Positions 1-13,508 are shown, numbered from the stretch's first letter. The stretch is 64,000 nucleotides of DNA from Gammaproteobacteria bacterium (GCA_020847075.1 JADLCS010000041.1:1-64000), one strand, 5' to 3'. The notes: generated by a model from the letters alone, not told the origin. Numbers and translations are program-made.

Positions 1-124
1 CACCCATCACCCATCACCCATCACCCATCACCCATCACCCATCACCCATCACCCATCACCCATCACCCATCACCCATCACCCATCACCCATCACCCATCA
101 CCCATCACCCATCACCCATCACCC
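1..124. repeat. 7-bp tandem array (CACCCAT)n, 17 full units plus a partial unit
   Basis: Direct reading; array starts at the window edge so may be longer. Confidence 0.97.
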
Positions 125-139
125 CACCACCACATCACC

Positions 140-170
140 AAGGGGGACAGATTTCAAATCTGTCCCCCTT
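140..170. repeat. Perfect palindrome AAGGGGGACAGATTT-C-AAATCTGTCCCCCTT (GGGGACAG family)
   Basis: 15-bp perfect arms, 1-nt centre. Confidence 0.95.
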
Positions 171-416
171 CCAGCCGCCCAGCCGCCCAACCGTCCCCCC
201 CTCCAGGGCCGCCCCATCACCGCTCAGCCCCTCTTCACTACCCCGATCGTCCCTCTGGCCCTTCGCCCGGGATTTCGGTATAAAATTCCTCCTGCCTTCC
301 TCGTGTCTTCCACCTGCGGATTCCCCCATTTTTGTACCGCTTTCGGCTCAATTCCCCGTGCATATAGCACGTAAATAATGTATATTGTGCCTTGAGCGCA
401 GAAGGAGCCCCTCCCC

Positions 417-776
417 ATGAAACACGCCACCGCAGCCACCCCCGACAAGGCGGACGTCCTCGCCGAGGCGCTGGTCAATGCCGGCCGCTATCTGGGCCTG
501 AGCCAGGCCGAACTGGGGGCCATCGTCGGCAAGGACCGCACCGCCATCAGCCGCGGCCGCGTCGATCCGGCCAGCAAGTCGGGCGAACTCGCCCTGCTGT
601 TCATCCGCTGTTACCGCGCCCTCTATGCCCTGACCGGCGGCGACCCGGACCAGATGGCGCACTGGATGCGCACCGAAAACCGCCACACCGGCGGCGTCCC
701 GGCCGAACAGGTCAAGACCGTGCAGGGACTGATCACCGTGCTCGAATACCTCGACGCGATCCGGGGAAAGCTCTGA
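417..776 (+). CDS. Xre/MbcA/ParS-type antitoxin (DUF2384-like)
   Basis: HTH LSQAELGAIVGKDRTAISRG; C-terminal toxin-binding-like region; immediately upstream of RES ORF. Confidence 0.85.
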   Translation: MKHATAATPDKADVLAEALVNAGRYLGLSQAELGAIVGKDRTAISRGRVDPASKSGELALLFIRCYRALYALTGGDPDQMAHWMRTENRHTGGVPAEQVKTVQGLITVLEYLDAIRGKL

Positions 777-777
777 A

Positions 778-1524
778 ATGACCGCATGGGACGGCGTCAT
801 CGCCGCCGCGTCGCCCGCGCCGCTCGCCGGCACGCTGCAGCGCCTGGTGGAAAGCCAGGAGCAGGTCGCCACCAATCAACTGGTCGCCTCGCTCGCGCGC
901 CAGTCCGTGCTGGAAGAGATGCTCGAGGGCACCAAGCCGCCGCTGCGGCGCGGCACCGAGCCGCTGCATTACCTGCTGTCCACGCCGTTCCGCTATCCGC
1001 CCCTGAAGTTCGGCTCCCGCTTCGGCCGGCGCAGCGAACCCAGCCTGTTGTACGGCGCGCGCGAGACGCGCACGGCGCTGGCCGAGGCCGCCTATTACCG
1101 TTTCGTCTTCTGGTACGGCATGACCGTGCCGCCGCCGGGCAAGCTCGACACCCAGCACACCCTGCTCGGCGCCGACTATACGACCGAGCGCGGCCTGCAA
1201 CTGCAACACCCGCCCTTCGCCGAATACGCCGCGCGACTTGCCCACCCCGGCGACTACGGCGACAGCCAGGCGCTGGGCGCGGCCATGCGCGAGGCCGGCA
1301 TCGAGGCCTTCGAATACCCCTCCGCCCGCGACCCCGGGCACGGCCTCAACGTCGCCCTGTTCACGCCCGCGGCCCTCGCCGGCCCCCGGCCGCTGTTCCA
1401 GGACGCCTGGCTGTGCGAACTCACCGCCGCCCACGTCCGCTTCAACGCTGCGCACGGCCCGGAGGGATACGACTTTTCAGTCGAAGTGTTTCGCGTAAAC
1501 GGTTCATTGCCCTGGCCCGGCTGA
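778..1524 (+). CDS. RES-domain toxin
   Basis: GTEPLHYLLSTPFRYPPLKFGSRFGRRSEPSLLYGARETRTALAE pattern typical of RES toxins; paired with Xre antitoxin. Confidence 0.85.
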   Translation: MTAWDGVIAAASPAPLAGTLQRLVESQEQVATNQLVASLARQSVLEEMLEGTKPPLRRGTEPLHYLLSTPFRYPPLKFGSRFGRRSEPSLLYGARETRTALAEAAYYRFVFWYGMTVPPPGKLDTQHTLLGADYTTERGLQLQHPPFAEYAARLAHPGDYGDSQALGAAMREAGIEAFEYPSARDPGHGLNVALFTPAALAGPRPLFQDAWLCELTAAHVRFNAAHGPEGYDFSVEVFRVNGSLPWPG

Positions 1525-1540
1525 GAAAAGCCCACTGATT

Positions 1541-1667
1541 GGGGACAGACTTCCAGTCTGTCCCCTTACCCCCTCACCAGCAGTGGCGCACGTTAGCGGC
1601 AGCAGGGGACAGATTTCAAATCTGTCCCCCCTTACTCCCTAGGGGACGGATCTTCCAGTCTGTCCCC
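1541..1667. repeat. Three GGGGACRGA...TCTGTCCCC palindromes (1541-1565, 1605-1629, 1642-1667)
   Basis: Direct reading. Confidence 0.9.
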
Positions 1668-1836
1668 GTCCCCCAGTCACAGCCATCCCATCCCTAACCC
1701 ATAGTCCTACGACCTTCGTCTTAGATTGTGTGGGGCTCTATATATATGTGTTAGGATTCCCGTCTAACCCCATAAGAACTATAAACATATAAAAACATGT
1801 CCGCCCCGAATGACACACGCACGCTCCGCATGACCG

Positions 1837-4776
<2,940 letters not shown>

Positions 4777-4780
<4 letters not shown>

Positions 4781-5271
4781 GTGAAGAGAAGAGTAATGTG
4801 ATTAGTGAGCCACCGATCGATGAATCCATCAGATTGCACCCAGCCTGGTTCCGATTGATAGATCAATTAAATTGGTATGACCGAAAAAGCCAGCATTGCC
4901 AGCATTGGTATAAAGGGTTGAAATTCGCTCAGGTCATATTAGCAATATTGATACCGGTCATGAGTCTTTTGCCTGCTGAATATGCCAAATGGTCGGCTTC
5001 TATCGCCGGTGTCGTGATCGCCATGTTGGAGGCGATTCAGCAGATGAATCAATATTCGACCTTATGGATTACTTATCGCGCTACGTCGGAGCGTCTCAAG
5101 CATGAAAAATATCTGTTTCTCTCTAGTGCGGGTCCTTATAAGGGCTTGGCCGAGCCAGATCGCCTGATTGCGCTGTCGGAAAGAGTAGAGGAGCACGTCT
5201 CGACTGAGCACGCCAATTGGTTCAATGAGGCCCGTCGCGCCACCGCCGTGAAGAAGGCGGAGAGTAGGTAA
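4777..5271 (+). CDS. DUF4231/SLATT-like two-TM protein, putative membrane effector
   Basis: Two hydrophobic segments (VILAILIPVMSLLP; ASIAGVVIAMLEAI) then YRATSERLKHEKYLFLSSAGPY; ATGA overlap with hsdS stop. Confidence 0.75.
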
Positions 5272-6251
5272 TGGCAGTCGAGCGCCAAGAAAGACTGCTT
5301 ATTGGAGTAAAGTCTCTGCCGTTGCCTGTGTATTTTCCTTCCATTTCTTCGGTCAAGACGGCGCTGCGTCCTCAGGAATATTTGGGGTTTTTGTCGTCTC
5401 TCGCCGGATTGAATGGTCAGTTTTTGGTGTCAGCTTTCGATCTAGCGAGTATCGAAAATTCGCAATCGGCGAAAGAGGCATTGATATCTGCCAATCAGTC
5501 GGGCGTTGTTACCTTAATGGATTCTGGTAATTACGAGAGTTACTGGAAAGATGCGCAGACAGACTGGCGGCAGATTAAATTTCACAAGATCCTTGGTGAG
5601 TTCCCTTGCGATCTGGCTTTCAGTTTTGACGAACAAAGACCACCATCCAATGCAGACGATCATGTTGCATTGATCACAGAACACTGGCGAGAAGATCAGG
5701 CGGCGGCGGGAAGTTGTCTAGTCATCCCCATTATCCATGCCCCGGTCAGCGAATTGCCCGCCTTGTGTAAGGCCATCGCTGTTAGAACCGATGTCACAAT
5801 GTTGGCCGTTCCAGAGCGCAGGCTTGGCAATGGTATTCTTGAGCGTGCTCGCGCTGTGCAGGCCATCCGATCAGCACTGAATGAGGTCGGTCACTACATC
5901 GCTTTACACTTGTTGGGTACTGGTAATCCTATATCTATCACCCTGTACTCGGCGATGGGGGCCGATAGCTTCGATGGGCTGGAATGGTGTCAGACAGTGA
6001 TTGACCATGATACGGGTTTACTATACCACCTTTCCCAGGCCGATTTCTTTTCCGGTCAAACCGCATGGGATAATGCCGGGCTGTCGTTCCAGGCGCGCAC
6101 GCTGGCCCACAATCTCGAATTTTTTTCTGATTGGATGCGAAGACTGCGGAATGCGATGAATCAACATCAGTTACACGAATTCTGCCGCCTCAATCTACCT
6201 GCCCGTGTTTTTCCGTATTGTGCCAACGTCGCTGGCTGGAGCCAGTCATGA
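5271..6251 (+). CDS. tRNA-guanine transglycosylase (TGT)-like protein, CBASS Cap10-like
   Basis: TGT-type motifs: MDSGNYE (cf. DSGGFQ), FSFDEQRPPSNAD (cf. FDECTPYPAD), LLGTGNP...ADSFDG (cf. MGVGKP...DMFDC). Confidence 0.75.
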   Translation: MAVERQERLLIGVKSLPLPVYFPSISSVKTALRPQEYLGFLSSLAGLNGQFLVSAFDLASIENSQSAKEALISANQSGVVTLMDSGNYESYWKDAQTDWRQIKFHKILGEFPCDLAFSFDEQRPPSNADDHVALITEHWREDQAAAGSCLVIPIIHAPVSELPALCKAIAVRTDVTMLAVPERRLGNGILERARAVQAIRSALNEVGHYIALHLLGTGNPISITLYSAMGADSFDGLEWCQTVIDHDTGLLYHLSQADFFSGQTAWDNAGLSFQARTLAHNLEFFSDWMRRLRNAMNQHQLHEFCRLNLPARVFPYCANVAGWSQS

Positions 6252-6964
6252 CGGTTGCTATCATCAATCAGACGATTCGCGCGATGTGCCAGGAAGTAAA
6301 GGCCCAAGGTTCGGCCATGCAGAATTGGAAGTTAATGGCGGAGGAAGAGTTACTGTACGAGGCTGCAGTCTGCATTTTCGGGAGTCAAATACTTTTCGAG
6401 GTGGCTGTGGCAACGGCGGATCGGCTGCGTGAGCAGGGCCTGCTTCGCTTGGGTTCGCATAGCAGAAGCACGAAAAGGGTCGAGCGGAAGATTATTGAGG
6501 CCCTAGCCAATCCGTTGCATATCACCAAAGATGACGGGTCGCAAAGATGGGTGCGGCCACGCTTCAAGAACCGTCTGGCATCTTTGCTTGCCACGAGTAT
6601 CGCTGAAATTTACGGACGATCCCGAACGATTCAAGGATTCTTGTCCTGTGCCAAGAGTGCGAAAGAAGCCCGAGAAATGCTTATACGATATGTTTGGGGC
6701 TTCGGCCCCAAGCAAGCCAGTTTATTTCTGCTCCGTGTAGGCTATTGCGCCAATCTCGCTGTGCTGGATGTTCATGTGCTGGACTACCTGCAACTGGCTC
6801 GTGGCATGTCCTTATCGCCTAGCAAGCTAGGCCGCTTGTCCTTTTACGAGGAAATCGAGAATACATTCCGGGAGATTGCCGACCAGTTCGGTCATTCAGT
6901 GGGCTGCGTCGATTTGGCGATGTGGCTTACCATGCGCGTGGCCAAACGAGAGGCTTTCTTGTGA
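6248..6964 (+). CDS. HhH-GPD 8-oxoguanine DNA glycosylase/lyase-like protein, CBASS Cap11-like
   Basis: GFGPKQASLFLLRVGYCANLAVLDVHVLDYL matches OGG HhH motif with catalytic Lys and Asp; ATGA overlap. Confidence 0.8.
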   Translation: MTVAIINQTIRAMCQEVKAQGSAMQNWKLMAEEELLYEAAVCIFGSQILFEVAVATADRLREQGLLRLGSHSRSTKRVERKIIEALANPLHITKDDGSQRWVRPRFKNRLASLLATSIAEIYGRSRTIQGFLSCAKSAKEAREMLIRYVWGFGPKQASLFLLRVGYCANLAVLDVHVLDYLQLARGMSLSPSKLGRLSFYEEIENTFREIADQFGHSVGCVDLAMWLTMRVAKREAFL

Positions 6965-7554
6965 GTTTAGTAAATCTGGTTTCTGGCGGTCTTGATTCAA
7001 CGCTGATCGGTGTGATGGCGAAGGAAGAAGGCATTGAGCATTTCCCGCTGTTCATCGACTACGGGCAGCGAGCTGCCCATAAGGAATGGGAAACGTGTAA
7101 GGTCGTCCACAACACATTAGGTCTTTCAGCGCCGGTACGAATGGATCTATCCGGTTTTGGTCATCTGATCGCATCCGGACTTACGCGGGAGGAACTAGAC
7201 GTCAAGGATGATGCTTTCACACCGGGGCGTAACCTGATGTTCTTGCTGATGGGTAGTGCGTATGCCTATCAGCATGGCGCATCATCGGTGGCTATTGGCT
7301 TGTTGGCGGAGGAATTTAGCCTGTTCCCTGATCAGAAACCGCAGTTCGTCGCACAGGCCGAAGCCACTATCACAGCGGCGATGGGGCGACAGATTAGAGT
7401 GCTGATCCCGCTGATTGAGTTTGGCAAGGCAGACGTTGTCCGTCTGGCTCATGCCAAAGGTATTATGGGCACCTATTCGTGCCACACTGGTAATTCAGAG
7501 CCTTGTGGGCGATGCATTGCCTGTTTGGAATATCAGTTCAATGAGGAGAAATGA
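6961..7554 (+). CDS. QueC-like 7-cyano-7-deazaguanine synthase family PP-loop enzyme, CBASS Cap9-like (GTG start)
   Basis: SGGLDST PP-loop; C-terminal zinc ligands CHTGNSEPCGRCIAC; GTGA overlap with upstream stop. Confidence 0.9.
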   Translation: MSLVNLVSGGLDSTLIGVMAKEEGIEHFPLFIDYGQRAAHKEWETCKVVHNTLGLSAPVRMDLSGFGHLIASGLTREELDVKDDAFTPGRNLMFLLMGSAYAYQHGASSVAIGLLAEEFSLFPDQKPQFVAQAEATITAAMGRQIRVLIPLIEFGKADVVRLAHAKGIMGTYSCHTGNSEPCGRCIACLEYQFNEEK

Positions 7555-7555
7555 T

Positions 7556-8056
7556 ATGGGCGGAAGTTATGGTGGAGGATTGGGTAGTTCGGATATTAAG
7601 AATCTTGAAGAGCGGGTTAAACAGAAGCTTAACGAGGCCAAGAGTGACAGCAGTCGTCATGTGTTTATCAGTTTTGACCATGAGGATATGAATGATGTGA
7701 ATCTGCTTCGCGGTCAAGCGAAGAACGATAAGCTCGACTTGCAGTTTGACGACCACTCCGTCAAAGAACCTTATGACAGTGCCAATGCGGATTACATAAA
7801 GCGTCAAATACGAGAAAAGATTGATCGCTGTTCGGTCACAGTGGTTTATCTCAGTAATAAAACTGCTTCCAGTAAATGGGTGAATTGGGAAATTGAAGAG
7901 AGCATTAAGCGTGGCAAGGGTGTTATCGGCGTTTACAAGGGCGACAAAGCGCCTGCCAGCTTACCCTCCGCCTTTCAGAAGAATGGTTGCAAAGCTGTAA
8001 AGTGGGAGCACACTGCTCTGATGAAGGCAATTGAAGATGCCAGTACCAAAAGGTGA
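7556..8056 (+). CDS. TIR-like (ThsB-type, DUF1863/MTH538-like) protein with Gly-rich N-terminus
   Basis: HVFISFDHED, VVYLSNKTASSKWVNWEIEESIKRGKGVIGV; AGGAG RBS; N-terminus MGGSYGGGLGSSDIKN. Confidence 0.85.
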   Translation: MGGSYGGGLGSSDIKNLEERVKQKLNEAKSDSSRHVFISFDHEDMNDVNLLRGQAKNDKLDLQFDDHSVKEPYDSANADYIKRQIREKIDRCSVTVVYLSNKTASSKWVNWEIEESIKRGKGVIGVYKGDKAPASLPSAFQKNGCKAVKWEHTALMKAIEDASTKR

Positions 8057-8157
8057 CAGTGAGAAGGGAAAGCTTGCCTTTTCATTCGAGGGTAAGTGCC
8101 AAGTAGCTGGGTTTCTGCGCTAGGGCCGGCGGGGAACTTGAATGTATCTTGTGTGGT

Positions 8158-8186
8158 GAGTAATATTACTCAAAACATTGAGTAAT
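8158..8186. promoter_or_regulatory. Alternating half-sites GAGTAATATTACTCAAAACATTGAGTAAT, putative operator
   Basis: 14-bp perfect palindrome (8158-8171) overlapping a 9-bp inverted repeat (8165-8173/8178-8186), 5 bp before ATG 8192. Confidence 0.6.
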
Positions 8187-8191
8187 TTGTA

Positions 8192-9373
8192 ATGACCTAC
8201 CAGCGCCCCCACGCCGACATCCTCGCCCGCCGTCTGGCGGAGCCGCGCCGTTTCATCCAGGCGGTGGCGGGTCCGCGCCAGGTGGGCAAGACCACGCTGG
8301 TGCAGCAGGTGGTCGAGCAGGCGAAGTTGCCGGTGCAGTTCGCGAGCGCCGACGAGCCGACCCTGCGCGGCGCCGAATGGATCGCCCAGCAGTGGGAGGC
8401 GGCGCGGCTGATGGCGGCCGATGCCGTACTCGTGCTCGACGAGGTGCAGAAGATCGGCGGCTGGTCGGAGACGGTGAAACGGCTGTGGGATGAGGACACC
8501 CGCAAGCGGCGGCCCATCAAGGTGGTGTTGCTGGGTTCGGCGCCGCTGCTGATTCAGCGCGGCCTGTCCGAGAGTCTGGCCGGGCGCTTCGAGGTGTTGC
8601 ACCTGCCGCACTGGTCGGCGCTGGAGATGCAGCAGGCGTTCGGCTGGCCGGTGGAGAAGAGCATTTTCTACGGCGGCTATCCCGGCGCGGCGGCGCTCGC
8701 GGCGGATCATGAGCGCTGGGTGCGTTACGTGCGCGATGCGCTGATCGAGACCACGCTCGCCCGCGACGTGTTGCTGCTCAGCCGTGTGGACAAGCCGGCG
8801 CTGCTGCGGCGGCTGTTCGAACTGGGGTGCCGCTACTCGGGACAGATCCTGTCGTACACCAAGATGGTCGGCCAGCTTCAGGACGCGGGCAATACGACCA
8901 CGCTCGCGCATTACCTCGATCTGCTGGCGGGCGCGGGCATGCTGGCCGGGCTGCCCAAGTTCGCGGGCGCGGTGGTGCGCAGTCGTGCATCGAGCCCGAA
9001 ATTGCAGGTGCTCGATACTGCGCTGTTCTCGGCCTTGGGCGGCTACACCTTCGATGAGGCGCGCGCCGACCGTGAGTATTGGGGCAGGCTGACGGAATCC
9101 GCGGTGGGGGCGCATCTCGCCAATGCCGCGATGGCCGGTGAATGCGAACTGTTTTACTGGCGCGACCGCAATCGCGAAGTGGATTTCGTTGTGCGCGCCG
9201 GCCGCCGGCTGACCGCCATCGAGGTGAAGAGCGGCCGCGCCACCGATACCTTGCCTGGCATGGAATCCTTCGCGACGGCCTTCAAGCCGCAGCGCAAGCT
9301 GCTGGTTGGTGGCGATGGCATTCCGGTGGAGGAGTTTCTGATGCGGCCGGTGAGCCATTGGGTGGGGCCGTGA
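8192..9373 (+). CDS. AAA+ ATPase with DUF4143-like C-terminus
   Basis: GPRQVGKTTLVQQ Walker A, VLVLDEVQKI Walker B, C-terminal FYWRDRNREVDFVV...AIEVKSG. Confidence 0.9.
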   Translation: MTYQRPHADILARRLAEPRRFIQAVAGPRQVGKTTLVQQVVEQAKLPVQFASADEPTLRGAEWIAQQWEAARLMAADAVLVLDEVQKIGGWSETVKRLWDEDTRKRRPIKVVLLGSAPLLIQRGLSESLAGRFEVLHLPHWSALEMQQAFGWPVEKSIFYGGYPGAAALAADHERWVRYVRDALIETTLARDVLLLSRVDKPALLRRLFELGCRYSGQILSYTKMVGQLQDAGNTTTLAHYLDLLAGAGMLAGLPKFAGAVVRSRASSPKLQVLDTALFSALGGYTFDEARADREYWGRLTESAVGAHLANAAMAGECELFYWRDRNREVDFVVRAGRRLTAIEVKSGRATDTLPGMESFATAFKPQRKLLVGGDGIPVEEFLMRPVSHWVGP

Positions 9374-10371
9374 GTCCGCCGAACGGTAATCCCGGCGGCG
9401 AGGTGCTGGTGTACGAGGCGGCCGACGGTTCGGCCCGGGTGGACGTGCGGCTGGAGCAGGACACCGTTTGGTTGACGCAGCGGCAGATGTCGGAGCTTTT
9501 TGAGACCACGCCCGAAAACGTGCTGATGCACCTGAAAAATGTCTTTGGCGACGGGGAATTGGAGGAGGCGGCAACTATTAAGGATTTCTTAGTAGTTCAA
9601 GCCGAGGGCAAGCGGCAGGTGAGGCGCAGCCTGAAGCACTATAACCTCGACGCCATTATTTCCGTCGGCTACCGGGTCAATTCCCGTCGCGGTGTGCGTT
9701 TCCGCCAGTGGGCCACCCGTGTGCTGCGTGATCATCTGGTGCGGGGCTATACCTTCAACCAGACCCGGCTGGCCGAGCGCGGGCTTCTGGAGGCCCGGCA
9801 GACGCTGGATCTGCTGGCCCGTACCCTTCAGAACCAGGCCCTGGTGGATGACACCGGACGGGCGGTGCTGGAACTGATCACCGGCTACGCCGATACCTGG
9901 CGCCTGCTGCTGGAATATGACGAGCACCGGCTGGCGCCGCCGCCCGGCGTGCGACCGTCCAAAGGTGTGTTGGATTATGCCAGAGCTACCGCCGCCATTG
10001 CCGATTTCAAGCGCGAGCTGATGGCGCGGCGGGAGGCCACGGAACTGTTCGGCAACCTGCGCAGTCCTGCCCTGGAGGGGATTCTCGCCAGTATCGAGCA
10101 GACGATGTTCGGCGAGGCGCTGTATCGTTCGTGTGAAGAGAAAGCGGCCAACCTGCTGTATCTCGTCATCAAGGATCATCCGTTCTCCGACGGCAACAAG
10201 CGCATCGGCTCCTTCCTGTTCATGCTCTACCTGAGACAGGAAGACATCGCGCATGCCCTGAACCCGTCGGCATTGACGGCGCTCGCGCTGCTCATCGCCG
10301 AGAGCGCCCCGACCGGAAAGGATCTGATGATCCGGTTAATCATGAATCTGCTGGTGGAACGCCGAGCGTGA
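9370..10371 (+). CDS. RhuM-family N-terminus fused to Fic/Doc domain
   Basis: [27 protein letters not shown] (RhuM) and [15 protein letters not shown] (Fic-like motif); GTGA overlap with ATPase stop. Confidence 0.88.
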   Translation: MSPPNGNPGGEVLVYEAADGSARVDVRLEQDTVWLTQRQMSELFETTPENVLMHLKNVFGDGELEEAATIKDFLVVQAEGKRQVRRSLKHYNLDAIISVGYRVNSRRGVRFRQWATRVLRDHLVRGYTFNQTRLAERGLLEARQTLDLLARTLQNQALVDDTGRAVLELITGYADTWRLLLEYDEHRLAPPPGVRPSKGVLDYARATAAIADFKRELMARREATELFGNLRSPALEGILASIEQTMFGEALYRSCEEKAANLLYLVIKDHPFSDGNKRIGSFLFMLYLRQEDIAHALNPSALTALALLIAESAPTGKDLMIRLIMNLLVERRA

Positions 10372-13300
10372 GCAACTTCTCCGAATCGGTGGTCGAAGAT
10401 GCTGCGCTCGGTTGGCTGGAATCGCTCGGCTATGCCGTGCTGCATGGCCCCGATATCGCTGCTGGCGAGCCAGCCGCCGAGCGTGGCGACCCGGCGTGTC
10501 GCGACGTGGTGCTGGAGGGCCGGCTGCGCCAGGCGCTGGCGCGCTTCAATCCCGGTCTGCCGGCCGAAGCGTTGGATGATGCCTTCCGCAAGTTGACCCG
10601 CGCCGAAGCGCCTTCGCTGCTGGAGCGCAACCGTATCGTGCACCAGAGACTGGTGGACGGCGTGACCGTCGAGTATCGCCGCAAGGATGGCTCGATTGCC
10701 GGTGCGCAGGCGCGTGTGATCGACTTCGACAATCCCGACGGCAACGACTGGCTGGCTGTCAATCAGTTCACTGTGGCCGAGGGGCAGCACACGCGCCGGC
10801 CGGACGTGGTGCTGTTCGTCAACGGCCTGCCGCTGGCGGTGATCGAGCTCAAGAACCCCGCCGACGAAAACGCCACCGTCTGGAGCGCGTGGCAGCAGTT
10901 CCAGACCTACCAGGCCCAGATCCCCGCGCTGTTCGCCACCAACGCCGCCCTGGTCGTGTCGGACGGCATGGAGGCGCGCATCGGCGCGGTCGGGGCGGGC
11001 AAGGAGTGGTTCAAGCCGTGGCGGACGATCACTGGACAAGGGGACGCACCCTCGAAGCTCACCGAGCTGCAGGTGGTGCTGGAAGGCGTGTTCGAGCAAC
11101 GGCGGTTTCTCGACCTGCTGCGCTACTTCATCGTGTTCGAGGACGACGGCGGCGGCAGGACCATCAAAAAGATGGCGGGTTACCACCAGTTCCACGCCGT
11201 AAACGTGGCGGTGGAGGAGACGCTGCGTGCCTCGGGTCGTGATTGGATGGGTGACTCGTCGGGCAGGTTTTACGCGGAAGGGCAGGTCGGGGGTGAGAAG
11301 GGTGACCGGCGCGTGGGCGTGGTGTGGCATACGCAGGGCTCGGGTAAGAGCCTGACCATGGCCTTCTACGCCGGGCGCGTGATCCTGCACCCGGCGATGG
11401 AGAATCCTACCATCGTCGTCATTACCGACCGTAATGACCTGGACGATCAGTTGTTCGGCACCTTCTCCCGCTGCCGGGGCCTGCTGCGCTACGAGCCGGA
11501 GCAGGCGGCGGATCGTGCCGATTTGCACGCGAAACTGCAGCGTGCCTCCGGCGGGGTGGTGTTCACCACCATCCAGAAGTTTTTCCCCGAGGAAAAAGGC
11601 GACCGCCATCCGGTGTTGTCCGATCGGCGCAACATCGTCGTCATGGCCGACGAGGCGCACCGCAGCCAGTACGACTTCATCGACGGCTACGCCCGCCACA
11701 TGCGCGATGCGCTGCCGAACGCCTCGTTCATCGGTTTCACCGGCACGCCTATCGAGAAGTCCGACGCCAATACCCGCGCCGTGTTCGGCGACTACATCAG
11801 TGTGTACGACATCCAGCGGGCGGTGACGGATGGCGCCACGGTGCCCATCTATTACGAAAGCCGGTTGGCCAGGCTGGAACTGAAGGCGGCCGAGCGCCCG
11901 AGGATCGACCCCGAGTTCGAGGAGATCACCGAAGGCGAGGAGGTCGAGCGGCGCGAGCAATTGCGCACAAAATGGGCAAGGTTGGAGGCGATTGTCGGTT
12001 CAGAGAATCGAATAAGTCTTATCGCCCGCGACCTCGTGGACCACTGGGAACGGCGGCTCGATGACGGTATGGAAGGCAAGGCCATGGTGGTGTGCATGAG
12101 TCGGCGCATCTGCGTCGATCTCTACAACGCCATCGCCCGGCTGCGGCCGGACTGGGTCCATGAGTCGGACGAGCAGGGTTCGATGAAGGTCATCATGACC
12201 GGCTCGGCCACCGATCCGCTGGACTGGCAGCCGCATATCCGCAACAAGAAGCGCCGCGAGGACATGGCGCTGCGCTTCCGCGATGTGAAAGATCCCTTCC
12301 GGATCGTCATCGTGCGCGACATGTGGCTGACCGGCTTCGACGCACCGAGTCTGCACACCATGTACGTGGACAAGCCGATGCACGGCCATGGCCTCATGCA
12401 GGCCATCGCGCGCGTCAACCGCGTGTTCAGGGACAAGCCGGGCGGGCTGGTCGTGGACTACCTGGGGCTGGCCGACGAACTCAAGAAGGCGCTGGCTACC
12501 TATACCGAAAGCGGCGGCACCGGCAAGACGGCCATCGACCAGTCCGAGGCTGTGGCCCTGATGCAGGAGAAGTACGAGGTCTGCCTGGGGCTGTTCCACG
12601 GCTTTGACTGGACCAAGTGGGTCAGCGGCACCCCGCAGGAACGCCTGTCGCTGCTGCCGGCAGCGCAGGAACATATCCTCGCGCAGGACGACGGCAAGAA
12701 TCGCCTGCTGCAAGCCGTGACCGACTTGACCAAGGCTTTTGCCCTCGCCGTGCCGCACGAGGCGGCGCTCGCGATCCGTGACGACGTAGGCTTCTTTCAG
12801 GCCGTGCGCGCCGTGCTGGCCAAGGGCACGCCCGGCGAACGCAAGACCGACGAGGAAATGGAACACGCCATCCGGCAGATCATCTCGAAGGCGGTGGTTT
12901 CCGACGAGGTGATCGACATCTTCGCCGCCGCCGGACTGAAAAAGCCGGATATCTCCATTCTCTCCGATGAATTTCTCGCCGAGGTCCGCGGCCTGCCGCA
13001 GCGCAACCTCGCCGTGGAGCTGCTGCAGAAGCTGCTGAAGGGCGAGATCAGGAACCGCTCGCGCCGCAACGTGGTGCAGGCCCGCTCCTTCGCCGAGCTG
13101 CTGGAACAGGCCATCCGCCGCTACCAGAACCGCGCCATCGAGACCGCCCAGGTGATTGAAGAGCTGATCCAGCTCGCCAGGGATATGCGCGCCGCCAATG
13201 CACGCGGCGAGGATCTGAAACTGACTGAGGACGAGCTGGCCTTCTACGATGCGCTGGAAGTCAACGACAGCGCCGTCAAGGTGCTGGGAGAGCCGACACT

Positions 13301-13508
13301 GGTGAATATTGCCCGTGAACTGGTGGAGATGGTCAGGAAAAACGTCACCATCGACTGGACCGTCCGTGAAAATGTCCGCGCCCAGCTCCGTGTCATCGTC
13401 AAGCGCATCCTGCGCAAACACGGCTATCCGCCGGACAAACAGGAGAAGGCGACGCAGACGGTGCTGGAGCAGGCGGCGCTGTTATCAGCGGAGTGGGCGA
13501 CATCATAG
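10368..13508 (+). CDS. hsdR: Type I restriction endonuclease HsdR
   Basis: AVIELKNP nuclease motif, [27 protein letters not shown] motifs. Confidence 0.96.
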   Translation: MSNFSESVVEDAALGWLESLGYAVLHGPDIAAGEPAAERGDPACRDVVLEGRLRQALARFNPGLPAEALDDAFRKLTRAEAPSLLERNRIVHQRLVDGVTVEYRRKDGSIAGAQARVIDFDNPDGNDWLAVNQFTVAEGQHTRRPDVVLFVNGLPLAVIELKNPADENATVWSAWQQFQTYQAQIPALFATNAALVVSDGMEARIGAVGAGKEWFKPWRTITGQGDAPSKLTELQVVLEGVFEQRRFLDLLRYFIVFEDDGGGRTIKKMAGYHQFHAVNVAVEETLRASGRDWMGDSSGRFYAEGQVGGEKGDRRVGVVWHTQGSGKSLTMAFYAGRVILHPAMENPTIVVITDRNDLDDQLFGTFSRCRGLLRYEPEQAADRADLHAKLQRASGGVVFTTIQKFFPEEKGDRHPVLSDRRNIVVMADEAHRSQYDFIDGYARHMRDALPNASFIGFTGTPIEKSDANTRAVFGDYISVYDIQRAVTDGATVPIYYESRLARLELKAAERPRIDPEFEEITEGEEVERREQLRTKWARLEAIVGSENRISLIARDLVDHWERRLDDGMEGKAMVVCMSRRICVDLYNAIARLRPDWVHESDEQGSMKVIMTGSATDPLDWQPHIRNKKRREDMALRFRDVKDPFRIVIVRDMWLTGFDAPSLHTMYVDKPMHGHGLMQAIARVNRVFRDKPGGLVVDYLGLADELKKALATYTESGGTGKTAIDQSEAVALMQEKYEVCLGLFHGFDWTKWVSGTPQERLSLLPAAQEHILAQDDGKNRLLQAVTDLTKAFALAVPHEAALAIRDDVGFFQAVRAVLAKGTPGERKTDEEMEHAIRQIISKAVVSDEVIDIFAAAGLKKPDISILSDEFLAEVRGLPQRNLAVELLQKLLKGEIRNRSRRNVVQARSFAELLEQAIRRYQNRAIETAQVIEELIQLARDMRAANARGEDLKLTEDELAFYDALEVNDSAVKVLGEPTLVNIARELVEMVRKNVTIDWTVRENVRAQLRVIVKRILRKHGYPPDKQEKATQTVLEQAALLSAEWATS

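Noticed and set aside
1-124. CRISPR array
   Set aside because: Pure 7-bp tandem repeat with no spacers; same for 38281-38392 and 46687-46777
1740-1800. AT-rich region before hsdM with GTTAG...CTAAC as promoter/operator
   Set aside because: No convincing -35/-10 pair with correct spacing; arms only 5 bp
8192-10371. DUF4143 ATPase and RhuM-Fic as part of the TGT/OGG/QueC/TIR system
   Set aside because: 135-bp gap, own putative operator at 8158-8186 and higher GC; they look coupled to hsdR instead
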